Below are positions 1-11,522 of a stretch of 11,522 nt of DNA, one piece after another. Positions within the stretch are counted from its first letter, which is position 1; each line of letters opens with the position of its first letter. Made by a program: the position numbers and the translations under genes. The stretch is from Parachlorella kessleri (Eukaryota; Chlorophyta; Trebouxiophyceae; Chlorellales; Chlorellaceae). Location of the stretch: the NCBI GenBank assembly GCA_001598975.1, contig BBXU01000325.1, positions 1-11,522 of the forward strand, read 5' to 3'. Under the pieces are notes generated by a model, which saw only the letters and a list, made by a program, of their open reading frames with translations, searched no databases and was not told where the DNA came from.

Positions 1-1583
1 GAGTGGCAGCGTCCACCGCCCCGCCGCCGCCCGCTTCCCTGGCCTTGGCCTGCTCAAAGGCGCGCAGGATGTCGCGCACGCAGGGCCGCCGTGGCAGCGG
101 CTGCACGTGGTACTGGTGGGTGACCTGGTCGTGATCATCCAGGATGACCTTCTTCAGGAGGGGCGGCATGTGCAGGCGCAGCTGCAGGGTGGGAAACAGG
201 ACGCACGAAAGGGATCACTCGTAACAGGAACATCTTGAAAAGAGGCACGTGCGGGCGCAGCTATACAGCTGGGGCCGGGCAGGCGGCAGTAGTGGGAACC
301 GCCTCGTTGCAGCTGTATTGACCATATGCATGTGCAGGCCGTCGGGGACACAAGCGGCTAGATGTACGCAGTGAAGACTAGTAGGCCAGTCTTTCCGGGA
401 CTGGGGTTATCGTGTCCTACCCCTGAGTCGTATGATGACCAGAAGGGGTGTCATGGGGCAGCTGCAGTAGCCGCAATGCTAGTGCAGGTACACAGGTTAT
501 GCGATGCGCGCTTCCACCGTAGCAGTAGTGAAGGGGATAGCAGGGCACCAGGGTAGAGTGCCCTATAATCCTGGACATAGCCGGAAACAAATGCAAAACA
601 ATCCCGAGAAGCCTAACCTGCCACATCACACTCTCGCAGACACTGCGGTGCACCCGGCCTACTCCTCCCCCGCAGTGGAGCAGTCACAGCGGGCATGTCT
701 TTAACCACCGGCAGGAACCGGCAGAAAAGTGGCGGAGCCGTGGTGCCTAACCTGGTTGGGCATGGCAGTGTCCGCAGCCGCTGCCTCGGCCCCGCCATCA
801 GCCTTGCGTTTCCTCACGCTGCCCCCACCGCCGCCGCCGCCTGCCACTGCTGCGCCCCCCGCCTTCCCACCGGCGCCGCCAGTACCACCACCGGGACCCG
901 CAGCAGCAGCGGCAGCAGCAGCATCCGTGGCTGGAGGGTCCGTGCCGTCGCCTGCTGGCGTGGCAAAGTCTGATGTGGGCTGGCCCAGCAGCGACTCGTC
1001 AAACTTGAGCATGCCCGACTCCTCCACCCACTCGTCATACTTCTTGCTCCAGCCCTGCAGGATGCATGCCAGTACGCACAGCACAACCTAAATTGTGGTG
1101 CTAGGCGCGTCCTTTGGATGAAGCTGGAGTTACTTGCAGCAGGCAGCACAGTCCCTATGCTCCCAGTTACGCCAGTGCCTCCCCTCCCTTGGGCACGCCA
1201 GCCTCGCAAGCCAAGGCATCATGGAGGCATCCCCAAGTTTGGGCCCAGCAAGTGGTCCGCGGCACACGTCAAAGCGGAGCTGCCCACCCGGAAACGGCCG
1301 CCGGACCTCTATCCTCAGGCACCTCCTTTACTAAAACCGGGTCTCCTATCCAAACTAAGCCAACCACTCACATCATAGTGTAAAAGGTAGTAGTACACTC
1401 CGTCATCACGCTTCTTGGCTTGCAGCACCTGCACGGCAAGGCGGCAACTGTCTCGGTGCACACCCGATCAGCAAGGCTCCCACGCCTTGTTGCAGTCGGA
1501 AGACTTACGTGTGCCAGGTAGTACTGGTCTGTATGCGGAACAAGACACTTTTGCCCCTTCTTGAACAGAGCCCTGCCGCCCAT
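1..1583 (-). CDS. MRG15/Eaf3-like chromodomain protein, 5' part (four exons, 3' end outside window)
   Basis: MRG-family proteins bind methylated H3K36 through an N-terminal chromodomain and recruit histone acetyltransferase or deacetylase complexes (NuA4, Sin3/Rpd3) through a C-terminal MRG domain. I join exons 1583-1509, 1428-1372, 1054-752 and 181-1; the three introns are GT-AG and phase 0. Residues 7-62 form the chromodomain, with FKKGQKCLVPH at 7-17, LLHYDGWSKKYDEWVEE at 40-56 and MLKF at 59-62. By comparison with human MRG15, the methyl-lysine cage would be Y22, Y43, W46 and Y50; the last is Trp in human MRG15. Residues 63-145 are a Gly/Ala-rich linker with a basic RKRK patch at 125-128 that could be a nuclear signal. 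Exon 4 (146-205) opens the MRG domain (MPPLLKKVILDDHDQVT), where the usual DDW reads DDH. The start is the first in-frame ATG after an upstream stop, with G at -3 and +4. The exact end of the linker is the least certain part. Confidence 0.85.
146..268 (-). repeat. Duplicated 3' splice-site region of MRG exon 4
   Basis: The 5' end of exon 4 with its intron acceptor (about 146-190) recurs in diverged form at about 225-268, shifted by 79 nt inside the upstream intron. On the minus strand the real exon begins LRLHMPPLLKK after CAG at 181. The copy begins LRPHVPLFKMF after TATAG at 260. A shorter match to the same motif (GCATGTGCAGGCCG on the plus strand) lies near 329-342. The shift is not a multiple of three, so use of the copy would change the reading frame. 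Confidence 0.6.
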
Positions 1584-1721
1584 GACGAGTCTCCGCCGCC
1601 CTGAGGCGGCTAACGACGTTCCTAATTTGATACCTAACGATGTGAGTGGATGTCATTTGTTTGGCATTGGGGCACTGTCTCCATGGGGAGCATGCTGTGC
1701 CACCTGTCCTTGGACCAAGCT

Positions 1722-1800
1722 GGCACTAGCCTGATTCGAACCGAGGGATTTGAAGCAGAAAGCAGATGTCTTCACACTTCATCACTACGTAGTGCATGCC
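1722..1800 (-). other. Possible degenerate tRNA-like or tRNA-derived SINE fragment
   Basis: Read on the minus strand, this 79-nt stretch contains GGTTCGAATC (1733-1742), an excellent match to the RNA polymerase III B box/T-loop consensus. Seven nucleotides after the putative T-stem the sequence reaches GTGCC, and GGCATGC lies at the 5' end, so the first four bases can pair with the last four in tRNA geometry. The T-stem has two mismatches, position 8 and the D-arm do not fit, and no clear anticodon arm is visible. It is probably a decayed tRNA or tRNA-derived element, or chance. Confidence 0.2.
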
Positions 1801-1892
1801 TTAACAGTTTTGAGCGCTGTCGATCTTTCAGTTGAGCAGAGCCAGCAAACCGCCACTCCTACCATAATCACACAACCCTCATAAACTTGCTG

Positions 1893-1897
1893 TTACA
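1893..1897 (-). terminator. Candidate TGTAA polyadenylation motif for PDS
   Basis: Green algal mRNAs commonly use UGUAA about 10-20 nt before the cleavage site. This is the only minus-strand TGTAA I found between the PDS stop codon and this point, and it implies a 3' UTR of about 0.83 kb. That is long but within the range seen in volvocine algae. A non-TGTAA signal closer to the stop cannot be excluded. Confidence 0.3.
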
Positions 1898-2718
1898 GTG
1901 TTCAGGTTGGGCAGGTATGTAGAGTCGGCAGGGACGACTGGCACGGACTGAAGACTGAACGCTTCTCTTGTCTGCTAATTGGGTACCAGGTCTCAGGAAG
2001 AAGGCTGTCTAAGCACCAGCGGAGTCCAAGTTCCACCATGGTGCTTTTCTTGCTCGTGTGTGTGTTGGCAGGTGTGGCATACCCACCATATCAGGTAGGC
2101 TGGCACGCTATGGCACGATTCTCTGTAGTCTCCCCTTTGCAACTCGCTGTTGGAGCGCACATCCCGCCTGGAATGCTATAATAATTTCATGCCCGTCCTT
2201 GCAGTATTGGTGACCGATTCATGAGAACAGAGATAGACACAGTGAGCCCTTTAGGGATCCCATAGTGGACAATGAGCTCGTCTAAACTTAGGGATTAAGC
2301 TTTAAATTTGGTGCACTTTTCCGCCAGAATAATCGCACTAGGGGCCCTGTTCTAAAACCCAAGCCCTGCGCGAGCGCACGCCGATTTGGTCCCACAATGC
2401 TGACACTAGGCATGCCTGCCAACTTGAGCAAGAATGCCAGCATATCAAATACAATACAGATGGATTATGTATGGGGAGCCAGCAGCAACCAGTTTGCCCA
2501 CGCGGGCTGCCGCCAAGCATCCGCTGACAAGTGTGCCGGCCAATTGAATACAAGCACAGTAGGAAGCAAATGTGACCCACCAACCCCATAGCACACTTCC
2601 CTGGCGACCTGCCCTGGTGACCTGTGCAAAGCCAAGTGCTACATGATCAAGGAATGGAAGCACATAAGCAGTGACATAGAAACAGCGTACCATACTCATA
2701 GCCAGCAGCCCCTCTGAG

Positions 2719-9303
<6,585 letters not shown>

Positions 9304-11344
9304 TTAGTCATACATATACGCCTCATGCTCCCTATGCTCCTCATCCGCATGATATATGAGCTCATCCAGCTCATCCCTTTGCTCCTGTTGGTCCCCAGCT
9401 GCCTCGGCCCACACGCCCTCCAGGCCTTCCCGCTTTGCCAGCTGTGCATCCTCCAGCATGGCCAGCATGGCGCCCTTGAGATGCTCGATTCCGTCGCCTG
9501 TCAGCGAGGATACCCTCAGCGCCCCCGACACCGCCGCCGCAAACTCCACGGCCGTATGCAAGGAAACTGTGGGTGCTGCTGCAGCTGCAGCTGCAGCTGC
9601 TGCAGCTGGGTCCGCTGGTAGACTCATGCTACTACTGCTGCTATTTTCTTCCTTCTCGCTACTCAAGCCCCGCTCAGCTGCCACCCCAGCTTGTTGTTGC
9701 AGGTCAAGGCCTGCCGCTACGGCCGCCCCTGTCTCGGCGCTGCCTGCATCCAAGCCTGTGCTGCTGCTGCTGCCGCCGCTATCGCTGCCTATGCTACTGC
9801 TGGTCCCGGCAACACTCTGTGCAAGAGAGGGTGCAGCTTGCGCGGCCACAGGGTCAGCAGGGGGGGCGGTGTGGGACCCTGCATGCTGAGGCTGCGCAGG
9901 ATGCTGTCCCTGCTGTGCCGCCAGCTCATCAGCTGCATCAAACTCTTCTTCAAGCATGTCAGCCTTGGACAAGACATCGATCCAGGGCTTGTCCGGGAAC
10001 CTCTCCCTTAGGTCGTGCCTACAGATGGACAGGCAGGCCGAGGGGTCGGTGTGGGGCCTCAGGTCCTTACCCCAGCCCTTAGCCTGCTTGGACTGTACTA
10101 CCAGACCAACCTACCGACTTATTTTTCTTAGTAAAAGACCCAAACCGACCCCAGTTATCTATGCGCGTGTAGCGCCACCCGCATGCCACACCTCACTCAT
10201 ATGCCACCACTCCTGCGGCTCAGCCCCTCATCCATGGCAGGTTCTACACATGTGGAAAACCACCTGCTGCCCATGCTATGTGCCTGTCTGCTGCCAGAGA
10301 CTACCCATGCCCAGCCTGCTAGCAGAGGCCCCCCCCCCCCTTCCCCATTTGCAGTCATCACTACACCAAAACCCTCCGGTAGATATCCGACCTCAGAGCA
10401 CCCCCTCCAACCATGCACTTGTCGCCCACCCACCTGATGCGCCACTGGTCGGCAAGCGTGGTCCCGCACTCCCCCGTCAGGTCTGCCACAAACAGCACCG
10501 CGGTGGGCAGGTGCTGCAGCGAGGCCAGGGTCAGCCGCTCCATCGCATTGCGCTCCTCCTCAGGCCGGTTGAGGAGCCCGGGGGTGTCTGTCACCTGCAC
10601 GACCGTTGCACGCACTCCACAGGTTGAGCAGCAGCAACACCCGGCGCACCCTAGCAACGGTCATGCGCTAACACCACCCAGCACCCTACATAGGTTGAGC
10701 AGCAGCAACACCCAGCGCACCCTAGCAAGGGTCATGCGCCAACACCACCCAGCACCCTCCATAGGTTGAGCAGCGGCAACATGCAGCAAACACCCTTGCG
10801 GAGTTCAGGCAGCAGTGCCACCTGGCACACCCTCCATAGGTTGAGCAGCGGCAACACCCTGCAAACCCTCGTGAAATTCTAAAGCAGTGCCACCTGGCAC
10901 ACCCTCCTAGGTTGAGCAGCAGTGCCACCCAGCACACCTTCCAAAGGTGGAGCACTAGCAACACCTTGCAGACCCTCAAGAGGTCATGCAGCAGTGCCAC
11001 CTGGCACACACTCCAGAGACCAGCCACCGGGCGACACCTAGACACTACCAGTTCAGTCTGGGGTCAATACAGGCTGGCCGCCGCCATCACCCACCTTGTT
11101 ACTGGCTCAAAACTACAAACTACACCCAACGCCCCTCACTGTATGGGCGTCCAGTCGTGAACGACACCCGGGAGGCCTGCCTACAGCATGACGTGCTCAC
11201 CTGGTGCCTGCGCCCCTCCACATAGAAGTGGCCCATCTTGATGCTGCGGGTGGTGAAGGGGTAGTTCTGTACCTCGGGGAGTCCCGAGGAGAGCAGCTGC
11301 ACGAGGGACGACTTGCCGACGTTGGGGGCACCCACCAGCGCCAC
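9304..11344 (-). CDS. NOG1/PDE318-like Obg-HflX superfamily GTPase, C-terminal part (last three exons)
   Basis: The visible exons are 11344-11201, 10594-10434 and 10018-9304, ending in TAA. They encode 339 residues with all G motifs: G1 GAPNVGKSS at 5-13, TTRS at 31-34 (G2), DTPG at 51-54 (G3), LSKADM at 118-123 (G4, Ser replacing the usual Asn) and SSLTG near 272-276 (G5). The stretches EVQNYPFTTRS, HLPTAVLFVADLTGECG and KPWIDVLSKADM fit the NOG1-type family. The plant member PDE318 (chloroplast, ribosome-assembly type) fits better than nucleolar NOG1, because the protein ends soon after G5. About 140 Ala/Ser/Gln-rich residues separate G4 from G5. Splice phases agree: exon 1 to 2 is phase 0 and exon 2 to 3 phase 2. 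The N-terminus and any transit peptide lie beyond the right edge, so location is inferred. Three tandem acceptor copies precede the first visible exon. Confidence 0.88.
9575..9607. repeat. CTGCAG-type triplet/hexamer repeat encoding poly-Ala in the GTPase
   Basis: A run of GCTGCA/GCAGCT triplets in the last GTPase exon encodes an 11-residue Ala tract on the minus strand, within the inserted linker between G4 and G5. The frame is maintained on both sides. Such tracts are typical of GC-rich algal coding sequence and prone to length change. Confidence 0.85.
10621..11020. repeat. About 71-bp diverged minisatellite in the GTPase intron
   Basis: Units open with AGGTTGAGCAGC and continue with AACACC, CACCCT and CACCCAGCACCCT-like strings. 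Starts are at 10621, 10692, 10763, 10838, 10909 and a shorter variant at 10945, giving periods of 71, 71, 75, 71 and 36 bp. The first two units are nearly identical and later ones are increasingly diverged. The array fills most of the 606-nt intron between the P-loop exon and the DTPG exon (10595-11200). Confidence 0.9.
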
Positions 11345-11522
11345 CTGCAGAGCAAGGGGGTGGGCGGGGATGGGGATTTTGGTGGGGGACGGAAACGTTC
11401 TTATCTGCACCAGCGCCACCTGCAGGGCAAGGGGGCGGGCGGGGCCGGGGTGGGAATATGTTGGTGGGGTGGAAAAGTACTTTTCTCTGCACCAGCGCAA
11501 CCTGCAGAGCAAGGGGGTGGGC
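11333..11522 (-). repeat. Three tandem copies of the acceptor of the GTPase P-loop exon
   Basis: On the plus strand the block CACCAGCGCCACCTGCAG followed by a G-rich stretch starts at 11333, 11408 and 11490, periods of 75 and 82 bp; the third runs off the window. Each carries CTGCAG before GTGGCGCTGGTG (or GTTGCGCTGGTG), that is, a full acceptor plus the first 12 exon bases (VALV). Only the copy at 11344 continues into GAPNVGKSS. The copy at 11419 is in frame with it and has no stop. Confidence 0.93.

Larger units (their letters stand above)
1584..2718. other. Spacer: MRG gene 5' flank and PDS 3' UTR
   Basis: This 1.1 kb has no convincing coding region on either strand. Short open frames lack recognisable motifs and do not join through splice sites. 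It must contain the MRG gene promoter and 5' UTR on its left side and the PDS 3' UTR on its right side, since both genes are transcribed leftwards. Its base composition is visibly more AT-rich than the flanking exons around 2160-2330. It holds one TGTAA motif and one tRNA-like B-box stretch, listed separately. I found no convincing TATA element for the MRG gene. Confidence 0.6.

Noticed and set aside
729..1091. Plus-strand Pro/Ala-rich open frame
   Set aside because: It is the mirror of the Gly/Ala linker and chromodomain exon of the MRG gene.
10010..10075. Possible acceptor duplication at the last GTPase exon
   Set aside because: Only short, gapped similarity (GGTCGTGCC versus GGTCGGTGTGGGGCC), within chance for this composition.
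9573..10627. Long plus-strand open frames (169 and 223 residues) over the GTPase exons
   Set aside because: These are antisense shadows of GC-rich coding exons with conserved GTPase motifs on the other strand.
10621..11020. CRISPR-like array
   Set aside because: Units are diverged and contiguous with no unique spacers, and lie in a eukaryotic intron.

Overview
This is nuclear DNA from a eukaryote, most likely a chlorophyte green alga of the Chlamydomonadales. The evidence is a plant-type phytoene desaturase with a plastid transit peptide, many short exons with GT-AG introns of about 80-570 nt, GC-rich coding sequence with poly-Ala, poly-Gly and Ser-rich tracts, and TGTAA polyadenylation motifs. 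The genus cannot be fixed from the sequence; a carotenoid-rich volvocalean such as Haematococcus is only a guess. Nothing prokaryotic or viral was recognised.

Three split genes were rebuilt by hand from protein-family similarity plus splice-site phase. All lie on the minus strand, head to tail. (1) Positions 1583-1 hold the first four exons of an MRG15/Eaf3-type chromatin reader: a chromodomain, a low-complexity linker and the start of the MRG domain. The 3' end lies outside the window. (2) Positions 8090-2719 hold a complete 13-exon phytoene desaturase gene (PDS) encoding 560 residues, including one GC-AG intron. (3) Positions 11344-9304 hold the last three exons of a NOG1/PDE318-like GTPase, whose N-terminus lies beyond the right edge. 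The spacers at 1584-2718 and 8091-9303 hold UTRs and promoters, with no gene recognised.

PDS and the PDE318-like GTPase would both fit chloroplast biogenesis, but the GTPase targeting region is not visible and the MRG protein is nuclear. The gene order therefore need not mean shared function.

The most unusual signal is in the introns. In at least five of the 17 internal introns, spread over all three genes, the intron 3' end plus the first bases of the next exon is present again, once or twice, further upstream in the same intron. These copies carry an AG acceptor and recognisable exon sequence: MRG exon 4, PDS exons 4, 5 and 6, and the GTPase P-loop exon. In the GTPase the nearest copy is in frame without stops, and in PDS intron 3 the copy also ends at a GTGAGA donor-like site. 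Three further introns contain or also contain 35-, 41- and about 71-bp minisatellites. This looks like a recurrent local duplication process at 3' splice sites that creates decoy acceptors and pseudo-exons.
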